The position numbers and the translations under genes were made by a program. From Botryotinia globosa (Eukaryota; Ascomycota; Leotiomycetes; Helotiales; Sclerotiniaceae), in NCBI GenBank assembly GCA_014898425.1, contig RCSZ01000022.1, positions 62,001-126,000 on the forward strand: a stretch of DNA of 64,000 bases, read 5' to 3'. Below are positions 11,820 to 23,693 of the stretch, in pieces (positions within the stretch are counted from its first letter, which is position 1; every line of letters begins with the position of its first letter). The notes under the pieces are model-generated. The model made no database searches. It was not told the origin of the DNA and saw nothing but the letters and a program-made list of their open reading frames with translations.

Positions 11820-13537
11820 GTAAGAACTTTGCGGACTACCGACTGACATGAATTCGGAATTCGAGATCAAGGTTCAATTGATGCTATTCATACTCGTGCT
11901 GCGGAAATATACATATAGTAGGACCAGCAAAGTACTTATCCGTACGATTAAAGATTCATTCTCACAGGTGTGAAAGAATAAGTAGGAGGAATGAGTGTGG
12001 GGAGTAGATCCATCTGCACAGTGATCGCAAATGGAAGTAGCGACGAACAAGCCACACCCGCACAGCCACTTTGGCCCAATGAGATGAGATTATCTCCAGC
12101 CGGGCATCCATGATAACATCAATTTCGAACATCATTTCTTAACCATCGAGTTGCTCAAACTTCAGTGGTTATGTTTTGAGCAAAATGGCTCCTGTCTCGA
12201 TTGGTAATAATTCATCCTACAATGCTCACTTGACTTCTCATAAATTCAATGGTTCATATCTCTTTCCAAGTACCTTCCATGAACATATTCCGTTTGCTTC
12301 ATTCATCTATGTAACGGAGTCTTGTTAACCCCTCGATACAATCTACAGAATTGTCTATCTGTCCACATACCTACCTATCGTTCGAGTATGGACATGGAGA
12401 ATACGAAAATTTACCCGCACAATCTCCCATCCGCCTCAAACGTTACAAACTGATAATGGTAACTGTGGCTCCATTGCATCTGCGAGCGGGTTTTCAATTA
12501 TCCCGGCGCACCACTGATGAACGCCTCTTGGGATGTGATGGATTGTGATGCAACATTGATGGTAGGATACTTGGCGGCGATCGAGCTTGTGCATGCGAAA
12601 CAGAAGAGGGGAAGGAAAAAAGTGACAGTGTGAAAGGAGATGAGAGATAGAAGAATCTTTTCTTAAGAAGAAAGCGAAAGGGTATCAAAAATGGAGAAGT
12701 TGATATGGGATGGAAGTGGTTGTGCAGGTGCAGGAGGGAATCAAGGAGTGAGGAGCGCCGGTGCTATTGGTACTATGACTTGCGTTGTCACTATTCGGAT
12801 GGGTGTCGAGACCCAAGACCAATGGAAATCGAGAGCCGGCATTGATGTATGTACTGGTGTAGATCATGCGAAGGCGAACAAGCTGTAATGAAAGATCATG
12901 TTTGAGATTGGTACTGCTGATGTCAGAGGGAGGGAGAAAGACGAAGAGGACATTGAAATAATGTTCCATTATTGTGTAACTTACCTCAACTATCTGAGGA
13001 TGTGCCTGAGGGTAGGGCAAAGGAGGGGATTTCGAGTATGAGAGATGGGCCAAAGGAGCGACCAAAAGTAGTGAGAAGTACCAAAGGGATGTAAAGTAGG
13101 CAATGGAACCAAGCAATGCGTTATATAATAAAGTACAAGTATGGGTTGTAGCCACGTGCATCTTTTAGAGTATCTAGGAACTGGCCCAAAAAATACGGTA
13201 TCTGAAATCTGGGATCCCATCAAGTGCAGGGTGCGATGGCTAAATAAAGACGCGTCACATAGAACATCCCGCTAACTACTCTTTTGAATTACCATGCACA
13301 CCTCTTTATCATATAACTTAACATCCGTCGTCGCGCTTGGTCTATCCACATGTCTGCTTCGATACGTGGCACTACCTATCTAGGTACTCGATACGTTACA
13401 ACGAAGCCCATGAAGTAATCTGTGGAGTTGTGAGTTCTTATGCCATGTTATCCCGCCCAAAAAAGTTCTCGGCTTTGAGCTTATGGTCTCTTTTATACTC
13501 TGTCATCTTTGAATCATATCATTCTTTTAAACTCCTG
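11820..13537. other. Moderate-GC island, no convincing gene
   Basis: The longest frame is 158 codons on the minus strand (12685-13161). It is the only candidate in this stretch and is listed separately at low confidence. The rest shows no recognisable coding, RNA or repeat signal. Confidence 0.4.
12685..13161 (-). CDS. Doubtful hypothetical ORF, 158 codons
   Basis: An ATG-initiated frame of 158 codons starts with a hydrophobic stretch (roughly residues 8-40) that could be a membrane segment. The remainder is rich in Ser, Thr, His and Pro and resembles no family I know. It contains a possible in-frame intron of 102 bp (12883-12984 on the minus strand, GTAAGT donor, TTACAG acceptor, an internal CTGAC that could be a branch site). 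Overlapping frames of similar quality exist on the other strand. I consider a chance frame more likely than a gene. Confidence 0.15.
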   Translation of the reverse strand: MHVATTHTCTLLYNALLGSIAYFTSLWYFSLLLVAPLAHLSYSKSPPLPYPQAHPQIVEVSYTIMEHYFNVLFVFLPPSDISSTNLKHDLSLQLVRLRMIYTSTYINAGSRFPLVLGLDTHPNSDNASHSTNSTGAPHSLIPSCTCTTTSIPYQLLHF

Positions 13538-13707
13538 TGTCGGGACATCAATCATGTGATTAAAGAGGGCACTATATTAACTAATATTGCACTAATGTTT
13601 CTTTATATATTTAATACCTAGTTTTTTATAAATAATAATAATTAAGAATGAATATAATTATATAAAACTAAGTATTTATATTTATATCAATTAAATTGAT
13701 ATTAATA
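13538..13707 (+). repeat. 5' LTR of copia copy 2 (170 bp)
   Basis: It starts TGTCGGGACATC next to the TCCTG duplication. The outer third is barely mutated, while the rest shows C-to-T and G-to-A changes relative to the solo LTR at 10643-10812. Confidence 0.9.
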
Positions 13708-14403
13708 TTAACTAATAATATTACAAATTAAGGTTTTGGATTTTATTAAAAGTATTAGGTGTTTTTATATAATATTCAAAATTGATAGAAATTCTGAAAA
13801 GATTATAGAAAAGATATTATTATATTAGATATAATATACTATCTTTTTTTATAATATTAAAGAATATATTCTAAATAATTATATTAGGAAAATATATTCA
13901 AAAAGTTTGGTTTTATTAAATATAACAAATCGATTTTGTATTTATTATATATTTATTTTTGTATTATATATTATATTAAATAAAATAAAGATTTTTATTA
14001 TTCTTTATATTTGTAAAAGATTCTTTTATATATATAAATATATATATATTTATAATAACTTTTGAAATATTTTTATTTATATATATAAATATATCGGAAA
14101 GTGATATTATCTTAATTATTAAGGATATTATTGATAAGAATATATATATAGAGAAGGAAAAGGAAGAGTACAAGGAATAATTCAATTTATTAAAAGTAAT
14201 ATTAAATGATAAAAGAGTTATTACTATTAATAATAAAGAGTTTATTAAATATATTAAATTCAAATATAAATAGTATAATTATAAGAATATCAATAATAAT
14301 AATCTGGTAGAAATCTTTTATTATGATTTTAGAATATTTATAATTATACAATTCTCGAAAATTTATTAGATTTATATATAAAAGTTATATATAATATTAT
14401 ATA

Positions 14404-16444
14404 CGGAGGTCGCGGTCATTTTGGAAGAGATTATAGGCATTTTACAGGGTTCGAACCTGAAATTCCACTTTTATTGATATATGGTTTTGACCTATTAAAA
14501 TATAATGGTTTATAGGGTATTTATAGGCTTATAGATTTATAAAAGTATAATAAGCTGGTAGTTATATATATATATAGAGCTTATAGAAAGTTATTATTAA
14601 AATAGGGAATTTTGAGGGTATTTCAAAAAATAAATGAAAACATAAAACTTTGTTATATAAGAAGGGTTAATTCTATTGATATATTATATAAAAAAGTATA
14701 TCTAAATTATATTATATTATATTGTTCGAATAATAATATCAATGTTTTTGATTCAAGTTCTTTTATATTTTATTTCTCTTTAGAATCTGAGATTTTTATT
14801 GAAGTTTTTAATGAATCTTTATTTCCTATAGATTCTTTAAATCCTTTTTCTTTTATTATTTAATCTATATATTCTCAATATATATCTATTTTATTTTCCT
14901 CGAAAACTCCCCCTCTTTCTCCTTCTTCAAAAGAATCTTTTTATATAGATATTGATATTAGATTTCAATCTTTTGCTTTTTTTGAGGCTGGAATCTCTTT
15001 ATTTAATATCATCGAAATTATAAAGATTTTTTACTTTCAAATCTATAAAATTCATCAATTAGTTGTAAAAAGGGGTTATATAGAGAGGCAAGACAAAAGA
15101 TTAAAACTTGAATATATCAAATAAAAAAAACGCATTTGGGATTCTAAAAAGAAAAAAGTGATTAAAAAGGTGGAGGACACTATTGAGCAGATTGTTATTC
15201 AAAATTCGATTATACAGTAATACTTCTATACTATTATTGCTAATAAGGTTAATAAGCTCTTGAATCTTATTAGAATTAATAAGATTTACACCTCAAATGT
15301 ATATAAATACTTAAAGAATAAAGGCTATCATCAAACTAAACTTATTACTAAATCTAGATTAAAGAAATCTGATAAAGAACGATGATATAAATAGACTTGG
15401 AAATATCGAAATTGGATTCTAGAAGATTAAAAAAAGGTTATATTTACAAATGAAACTAATATACAATTAGTTTTAATAAGGAGCAAAATAAAAGTGTAAA
15501 GAAAACCTTTAGAGGTTTATCACCATTATATTATTAAGAGGAGATATAAAGGAAGGAAGAAGTTTATATTTTGGAATATATTTTTGTATAATAAAAAGAG
15601 TCCTTATTATATATAGGAAAAGAAATCTAAAAAGGATAAGATAACTAATAATATTAATCTAAAAGCTAGAAATACTGCAAGATATAATATTAATAAAGAA
15701 GCATAGGAATTGAAAACGGGTATAGAAAGAATTGAATTATATAATCGCTCTAACCGAAAGTTTAAATAAAAGTATATAGAGATTATAGGAGTATATATCT
15801 ATAAATCTAATACCAAAGGCATCGATTAGTATTGATACCAACAAATCATTTTAAAACCTTTGCTTTTGCTATTCGCAAAAGAGTATTAAAAAGAATATTC
15901 TAATATTATAGTTATAGAAGATAATACACCTATATATTCTTCCCATTATTAAAAAAAAGGTGTACAAGTTTTTTGAAGTCCTTAAATTACTATAGCCAAA
16001 GAACTCTTCCAATCTCAATGCTATTAAACCTACATAATAATAAATGAAAATAGAAACTACTAAAAAAAGAACAACAACATCAAAAGAAGAACTAAAAAAG
16101 CGATAAATACAATACTAACAAGATATACCTCAAAATCATATTCAAAAATGGATTGAGAGAATCCCTAGATATATATAGAAAGTTATTAGACTAAAAGAAA
16201 GAAATGAATATTCAAAAAGACATTTAAAAGATATAATGAAAGCAAAAGTATAATAGAATAGTAGTATAGTTTTATAGAAAAAGAAAGTTTTATATCTTTA
16301 ATATTGACAATAATAAAGGGTGATTCAAAGGCATATACTATACCTGAACCACTAATTTCCCTTGTTTCATTCTATTTAGTGGATAATACAGGGCATTACC
16401 CTATAAAATGCTTATAATCTCTTCCAAAATGACCGCGACCTCTG
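14404..16444 (+). mobile_element. Tc1/mariner-type DNA transposon, 2041 bp, nested in copia copy 2
   Basis: The ends are inverted repeats of about 48 bp starting CRGAGGTCGCGGTC, flanked by TA on each side (14402-14403 and 16445-16446). The interior carries a plus-strand transposase remnant at about 15100-16110. VIFTNETNI sits where a first catalytic Asp is expected, then VIEDNTPIY (second Asp), then NLNAIKPT where DLNAIEP is usual. After allowing one single-base shift in an A-run, 34 residues separate the second and third catalytic positions, as in DD34E Tc1-like transposases. Stops and the Asp/Glu-to-Asn/Lys changes fit RIP. The inverted repeats are GC-rich and well preserved. Confidence 0.88.
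15100..16110 (+). pseudogene. Tc1-like transposase remnant
   Basis: This is the coding part of the nested element. An N-terminal stretch with a helix-turn-helix-like run (around 15170-15370) precedes the catalytic-domain motifs near 15430, 15910 and 16015. Many codons are TAA or TAG where Gln or Trp would be expected, and one frame shift lies in the A-rich run near 15955. It cannot yield a working transposase. Whether functional relatives exist elsewhere in the genome is unknown. Confidence 0.75.
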
Positions 16445-17985
16445 TATTCGAAGAGTATATTTACCGAGAATAGGTGTTAAAGTATTTATAATTTTATTTG
16501 AATAATTTTATAAAACTATTATTAATAAATAAATAAAAATATAAATTCAAAAAGCTTTGAAAAATATTAATATCAAGGAATTCAAATTTAAATTTGGAAT
16601 TATTTATAAATTTATTAAAAACAATTTTAAATATATAAATGAAAACAATAGAAATGAGTATAATGAAAACGAAAATATAGAAAACTTTGATAATAGGGAT
16701 GGCGATAATAATAAAGGCAATAAAGATTATAAATTCTAAAAGAATAAAATATTAATATTATATTTCAATATATAATCTCTTATTAATTTATTGAAATTCT
16801 ATATCAATAATAAGAAATATAATAGAAATAATAATAATTTCGATTTCAAACTTTTAATATTTTATAAAATTTTATAATATATAAAGATATCTATAAATAT
16901 ATATTATAAAATATTTCTGATTATATTCAAAAAAAATGTATTTCAATTCTTTTATATTAATTATAACTTATTATTATCAATATTTAAAGAACTTTATATT
17001 TATATACAAAATAATTTCAAAAAAGATAAATATCAATGAAATATACTATCGAAATGGAATAATATTATTTTGAAATTAATTAAAAAAAAATATAAAAATA
17101 AATTATTCAATAAATATCTTATAATTATAATCAAATAATTATATATATTGTAATATCAATTCGATCTTGTTATATAATAAATATTTTATTTTTATAACAA
17201 ATTTATATTTGTTTATAAAAATATAAAGATATATAATTTAATTTATTTTGATTTTAAAAAAAAAAAATTTAATTTAATTAATTAATTATAATAATTTATT
17301 AATATATAGAAAAGATTATATAAGAATAAAGAAGATATAGTATTATTTATTAATAGGAAATTCTATAATAATAATAATTATAATAATAATCAAAACAATT
17401 CCAAGGATTTCAGAAATAATAATAACTTTAGAAACAATTTGTATAATAAATGATAATATTCAGATTTTTCTAATTAATATAATTATTATTAGATATACAA
17501 AAAAGAAGGATATTAATTAATAAAACATTCTAAAAAAGAATAAAACAAAAATAGATATAAATATAGAGAGAAAAATCAAAGATGATAATAATAATATATT
17601 TAATAAGTATTATGATTAATAGATAATCGAATATGAGGAAGAGATTATTGATACAAAGTTTGATTCAAAAATTGAAATAAATTTGTTTTTTGTAAACCTC
17701 AATATTGAAAACAATATAAATAAAATATTTTTTATAAATTTCAAATCTATTAATAATTAGAAAGTATTTAATCAATTATTATTTAATGTAATATTATATA
17801 TAATAATTAAAAATTTTATTGAAATTATTTTATTTGTAGAGAATATAATAAATATTTTTTATATAAATTATATAAATAAAGAATTCTTTGGTATATATAT
17901 TGATATAATATATATAAAGAAATCTATAGTTGAGATTAGATAGTATTATATATAAAAACAGATCTATTTAATTAAATACAATCTA

Positions 17986-18168
17986 TTGATAATAAGGGTT
18001 GTAAATATATATTTCGGGAAGGAAATTGTAATATCAATAAGATTATTTCAAATCATTGTATTATTTGGAGATATCGATTTTCATATTGTAAATATTAATA
18101 TTTCATTTCTATTGAATTTTAAAGATATAAATCATTTTAAAGCGTTTTATAATAATATTATTAATTAA
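17986..18168 (+). pseudogene. Copia GAG-pre-integrase fragment, copy 2
   Basis: The translated stretch contains LFGDIDFHIVNINISFLLNF, less mutated than its counterpart in copy 1 and close to the conserved pre-integrase segment of fungal copia polyproteins. It supports the coding orientation of the element. Confidence 0.72.
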
Positions 18169-20549
18169 TTTATTACTTTAAAAAATGAATACTTTATTAT
18201 TAGAAAATATAAGTATACATTTTTAATATAAAAAATGAATATAAATCAATTCATACAAAAATCGATTTATTAAAATAATTATTATTTAACAATTATAAAA
18301 TTATAATATTTATATTAATAATCTGATTATTTATTAATATAATGTTTTTATAATGTATTATAATAAGTAGATTATAATAAGAATAGTAATATTATTAAGT
18401 ATTTTATTAAATATTATAAATACTATTAAATATATAACAAATCATTAGAATATTTTAAATTTATTTTATTAGAAAATATTGAATTCAATTATACTATTTA
18501 TATTGATATTATATATATTGTAAATGATTTGATTTTATATATTATTAATAAAGTAATATATTATCAAACAATTCGATTTCTTGAAAATGTTTTTGTTAAA
18601 TATATATTTGATAATTTTAAAGAATATTAGATTGATATATATATTGAATTATTAGATTATATCATTTATAATATTGGAAAGAATTTTGTAAATAAAAAAT
18701 TCATTCAAAATACAAAATCTATATTGATTATTATTAAGAATATATTTATTAAAGTATATAATTTTATAAATATTATCGAAAGATATTATTATTTATTATA
18801 TTATATATATAAGATTTTAATAAAAGAATTTGAAGATAATAATCTAATCAAAATGATGATTCTTTAAATGATAGTGAAAGTTGTAAATAATATAATAGGG
18901 TTAAATGGATTTATTCTTATATTATTGATTTATAAGATATATTTTAGATTAAATAATATTAATTCATTAATTGCAATAATTATTTAATATACAAAAATTA
19001 TAAAGAAAGTTATAACAAAAGTATATTATATTCAAATTAAAAAACAAATTACAAAAATATTGAAATTAAGAAATGAATTGTTTATAATATCTATTTTTAT
19101 TTTATTATTGAATTTAGAAGTTTTAATATAAAGAAAAAGAAAAGGTAGTAATATATTAAGCAAATAAATTAAATTATATATTCTGATTAGAATAGATAGA
19201 AAGATATACAAAATAAAACTTTCTAATAAATCAATTAAATTTTGATTTATATCTATATAACCTTTCTATATAGAATCTAAAGAAATAAAACTGAAAAATG
19301 ATTATATAAATAATAGTAATAATAATATTATAATTGTTGATATATTATATATAAAAATACTACAACCCCAAATATTATTATTAATAATACAATCAGATAT
19401 ATAATTATATTATTATATAAAAAACAATTTGATTAAAATGATTAATATAATAGATATTGATAAAGAATATATTACAAAATTATTATAATTGATTATATTC
19501 TTACAAAATAATATATTTATAAAATATATAGAATTGTAATATAAGAAAATTAATAGATTAATAGAAAATGGAGTTTTTAATATTGTTTTAAAAGATAATA
19601 TTTCATTCAGAATGAGATTTTTTAAATTATATTTTATTAATAAAATAAAAAAAAAGGATATTAATAAAATATATATAAAATTATAATTAATAATTCAAAT
19701 ATATCAAAATAAGAATAAAACTATTGTTTTAATATAGTTATTTATTATTCAATATATCAATCAATATATTATTCTTATATTTATTATTATTCTATAAATA
19801 TTAAATAAATATATTCAAGTTTATTTATAAGATATTATATAAGTATATATTCAATCGATTATAATTTTAAATAAATCTATTTATATAAAAATATTGAAAA
19901 AGGTTGAATTTGAAAATGAATATATTCTATATATTATAAAACCTTTATACAATATCCTCGAAATAAAAAATCATTAATTTAAAATCTATTACAATTATTA
20001 TAAAAATAAATTGAATATAATATAATCTATATATAATCTTTATTTATTTTATTTAATTAATAATATTAATATTATAAAATTTTAAATCAATAATATTTTT
20101 ATAATTACAAATAAGAGATTTATACATTTAAAACAAAAATAATTAAACAAAATCAATTTTATAATCAAAGATAAAGAATAATTTACAAAAAACCATTCAC
20201 TCAGATTTAATAATTATTTAATCACTTTCAAAAGTAATAAGATTTACCTCAATCAAAAGAAATAATATAATAATATTAGAATAATTATAACCAAGAATAT
20301 CAATATATATAAAACAAAAGGAAAAGTTTAGAAAAATATTATTTCAAAGAATCAATATATTGTTTAATATATAAAGGGAATATATATTGTAATTATATAT
20401 TAATCAAAAATATTTTATTATCTTTTTATTATTTTTTAAATAATAAATTCAAAGAAAGAAGATATAAACAAATTCAATAAAATTATCAAATAATAAATAA
20501 ATAATTCAAAAAAAAAATTTATATTTATATCTCTAGATATAGATTCTAT

Positions 20550-21060
20550 TAAATTAATTGTTTTCATTGATATATTATTCACTAATAATATTAATTTATT
20601 ATTACAAATTAATTATATGATCTATTTAATAAACAAACACAATAATATTAATATCATATATTAAACATCAATTAAATATAAAAGAATTATTAGAAGTATA
20701 TTAGCTTTTAAGTTATATATATTAATTCTAAGCTTTAATATTAAAGCTACTATTAAAAACACTATTAATATTATTCTCAAATCTAAAAAACTAATATTAT
20801 TTATACTTTATATAGATTTAAAATCATTATATAATTTATTAACTAAATTCAATACAAATATAAAAAAATAACTTTTAATCAATATTATAATTTTAAAATA
20901 ATACTATAAAAATAAAGAAATCATAAAAATTAAATAAATTGATAAAAAATCGAACTCTATAAACACTATAATCAAAAATGATATATATTAAATATTAAAA
21001 AACTTAATTGATATTAATAAGATAATTATTAAAATAATATATTGAATAAAAAGAAAATAG
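20550..21060 (+). pseudogene. Copia RNase H remnant
   Basis: The translation reads VFIDILFTNNINLLLQINYM, then KRIIRSILAFKLYILI and ILYIDLKSLYNLLTKFNT. These match the order and spacing of the RNase H domain in fungal copia polyproteins, where Asp, Glu and Asp are catalytic. The Glu position is altered to Lys (FKLY for SELY). Several stops interrupt it. Confidence 0.75.
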
Positions 21061-21155
21061 TAATATAGGAGTTAAATAAAGCTAAAAGAATATTATATTT
21101 AAAATAGATTATAAACTAGAATATATAATCATATTTATTTTTAAAGAATTATCAA

Positions 21156-21325
21156 TATCAAAATATCAATTATATAATTAAAGAGAACATTATATTAACT
21201 AATATTGTATTAATATTTCTCTATATATTTAATATCTAGTTTTTTATAGATAATAATAATTAAGAACAAATACAATTATATAAAACTAAGTATTTATATT
21301 TATATCAACCAAGTTGATACCAACA
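21156..21325 (+). repeat. 3' LTR of copia copy 2 (170 bp)
   Basis: It starts TATCAAAATATC (RIP form of TGTCGGGACATC) and ends CAAGTTGATACCAACA, directly before the second TCCTG. Only the last 25 bases or so are unmutated. Confidence 0.9.
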
Positions 21326-21330
21326 TCCTG

Positions 21331-22812
21331 CTTGAGCTTAATGAGGGGATTTTTTCTCTTTCTCCTAGTTCACTCAGAGCCATGCGGGCTAGTTCCTGTG
21401 AGAATAAGCATTAGTGGTATGCTCCGTATTATAGAGAGCAACTTTGCACTTTACATCCGCTCCTGTTCTCCGACAAGTTCAAGCCAAAGCGAGTTGCAGA
21501 CGGATTTCAATTCGCATTGCCTCCGACAGTTAGATATAATATGATTTTTAAAATTAGAAGTACATCAGATATCGGACTACTTTGCAGATATGATGAATAG
21601 GCATGTGTGGATTCTACCGTCAAACAACATACGTCTTCTTCATTTGCTGATTACCTCGTAATATACTTCCATCATCTGGTAATTTCCGTTAAAATCACTG
21701 TGAGGTTTTCATATGATGTCGACTCGAGAGCATACTTCCTAGGCGTTGATCATGATGTGTTTTAGCACCATATCTACTAACACTTGTCCTTAATCCATTC
21801 CCATTTAGACTAAACTGATTGAGAATTCTCTTCCTCTGCTTGACCTACTTATAAATGGACCAACACTCCAGCAATGATAGGGTAGTCTAGCTGCCATTGC
21901 AAAGGTATCAGTTACCAAGACTGCGAATGACTGCGAATATGGCTGCTATTGCGACTCTTTGCTTAGGTTTCTTTCTAATTCCGCTACTCTAGTCTGAGTT
22001 CCTATTTTCCGCGCTTGCTATTTTCCTTTGGGAGTGTCATCTGCAGAGCCATAGGACTAGCGATGGGCCTTAGTATTATTAGATAAGAATACATACTCAT
22101 GCCCCGATCAGTACACCGCAGAGAGTCGCTCTCCGAAATGAAAAATGGTTGATCGTGCTTCTCCTCCTGTCAACCTTGTCCACTCGATCAACTTCTTCGT
22201 CTACAAATGTTGAAACGCTCGATATTTATGAGGTTTATTGTTAAATATTTCAATGTCTTCATCAAATCAATGTTTGATCTCACGATCGACGTTAACCCTA
22301 ACTAATACAAAGCCCCAGATCCATGGAGATATCAAGGAATTCCCAACTTTAATCATAAGGACGGATCTTCGAGAGACAGCCTCAGGGATCATTGTCTGGG
22401 TTGTCGAAGCAGGGCTTAATACTAGAACTAAAAACTATAGGGAATGAGTTGTGGTTGAATCGCGTTGATGCCTTACCTCTATCAATATGTCTCCTGTATG
22501 ACTATAAATTTTCGTTATTGCTTAGAAGTGCGATATCTTGTTAGTGAAATTTCAATCGATTTTACAAAGACTTGTCTATCTTTTTGTATCTTTAGATTTA
22601 CGTGTACTCTGCAATAAGAATTCACATGAATCTATCCAGTACTAGGGAAGCTGGGATTGCTAGAACATTGTTGTGGAGTTATTCACAAAATTCCAATTTA
22701 ACCGAGATTTGGGATCTCATTGTAATGTGTTCACGGAAGGATCAAGATCAATGGAGTTTTCAATGAGTTGAAAAGGTGTACTGTCCAGTATCTTCTTCAC
22801 ATAACAAACTCC
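21331..22812. other. Moderate-GC island, no gene recognised
   Basis: This is host-like sequence with only short overlapping frames. No splice-supported gene, RNA gene or repeat is apparent. Confidence 0.4.
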
Positions 22813-22972
22813 CGTTGGTGTCAACTTGCTTGATGACCCTCAAGTATTTCAACCTCTTATGGTTGTAATATTTCTTGACCATATACTATGAGAAGCTAGT
22901 ACTTATATGAAAAAACGCTAGCGCCTCGGTAGCTGATGCAATGCCCTCTTATATCACACCAGAGACCTAACA
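22813..22972 (-). mobile_element. Diverged solo LTR related to the copia LTR
   Basis: About 160 bp align along their length with the 170-bp copia LTR: a TTGGTGTCAACTTG start, the motif TATGGTTGTA, then GAAGCTAGTAC, GCTAGCGC and ATGCAATGCCCTCTT, and an end in CCTAACA. Differences include small indels and transversions, so this is a related but distinct or much older LTR. The flanking 5-mers (ACTCC, TTGGC) do not match. Confidence 0.65.
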
Positions 22973-23123
22973 TTGGCGTGATGCTATTTGCACACGGGGA
23001 GAGTGATGCACATTCTACGTCTATGGGCACACAACCATCGCTGTTATTCGGAAACCCCATCCATGTTTTTTGTTTGCAAGTCACCAAGTTTCAACTTTCA
23101 AAAATGTTTCTGCTGTAGGTATA

Positions 23124-23693
23124 TGCTGTGATACGAGTGAATATACCCACGTGAGCGCTAGCTCACTACTGTACGTATATATTACATATAGCTCTCGTAG
23201 CTTTAGAACATAGAATAGATTAGACACAATATCAATCAATACAGTATATCTATTATATTGTTCTTACTAGTATTGCTCGTATTCTGTATATTGGTCCGTA
23301 TAATGATATACATTCATTTTTTCGAAAATATTTCCATAAATAATATTGATTTGTGTATCACTGAAAATATTCAATATTATCTCAATACTGAATACTATTG
23401 AAAGTATATAGAAATATGGGAACATTTATTTCTAATCCATTTTAGATTAAAAATATCTATTCCCAATCTATTTTAGGATAAGAATATATATTCCAAATTG
23501 AATTATTATATCTCTGTATATTTTTAATGATATTTTATATATTGAATATTTGTTGAAGTGATATAATTCCTCTTTATATATACGAATTATTATATTAAAA
23601 GCTTGATATACACCATCATTATATTACTGGATACTAGTACGAACACTGACCTATTATGAAGACGACATAATCACCACCGAGGTGATACCAACA
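23124..23693 (+). mobile_element. LTR split by a nested hAT-like element
   Basis: It begins TGCTGTGATACGAG and ends GAGGTGATACCAACA. With the 393-bp insertion and its 8-bp duplication removed it is 169 bp and matches the solo LTR at 372-538. The flanking 5-mers (GTATA and GGATC) differ, so this copy may have lost its duplication or may stem from recombination between elements. Confidence 0.7.
23256..23648. mobile_element. Non-autonomous hAT-like element, 393 bp
   Basis: It interrupts the LTR, with flanking 8-mers ATCTATTA (23248-23255) and ACCTATTA (23649-23656), one transition apart. Read inward, the right end begins CAGTGTTCGTACTAGTAT and the left TATTGTTCTTACTAGTAT, so they are imperfect inverted repeats. 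An 8-bp duplication with CAGNG termini is typical of the hAT superfamily. No transposase is present. The interior has direct repeats of a TCTATTTTAGGATAAGAATA-like motif. Confidence 0.72.

Larger units (their letters stand above)
13538..21325 (+). mobile_element. Full-length Ty1/copia retrotransposon, copy 2, RIP-degraded
   Basis: The element is 7788 bp with 170-bp LTRs (13538-13707 and 21156-21325) and the perfect target duplication TCCTG (13533-13537 and 21326-21330). It faces opposite to copy 1. A nested 2041-bp Tc1-like element accounts for the extra length; the backbone is about 5.74 kb in both copies. Recognisable remnants in order on the plus strand are a gag-like region (about 16550-17450), GAG-pre-integrase (17986-18168), integrase (about 18610-19060), reverse transcriptase (about 19440-20080, with IIKPLYNILEIKNH resembling KPLYGIPEAGNHW), and RNase H (about 20550-21060, with VFIDILFTNNI and LYIDLKSLYNL). 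Stops and transitions throughout show it is dead. Confidence 0.94.

Noticed and set aside
14440..14470. Perfect B-box-like GGTTCGAACCT
   Set aside because: It lies at the inner edge of a transposon inverted repeat with no A-box upstream; no tRNA structure forms.
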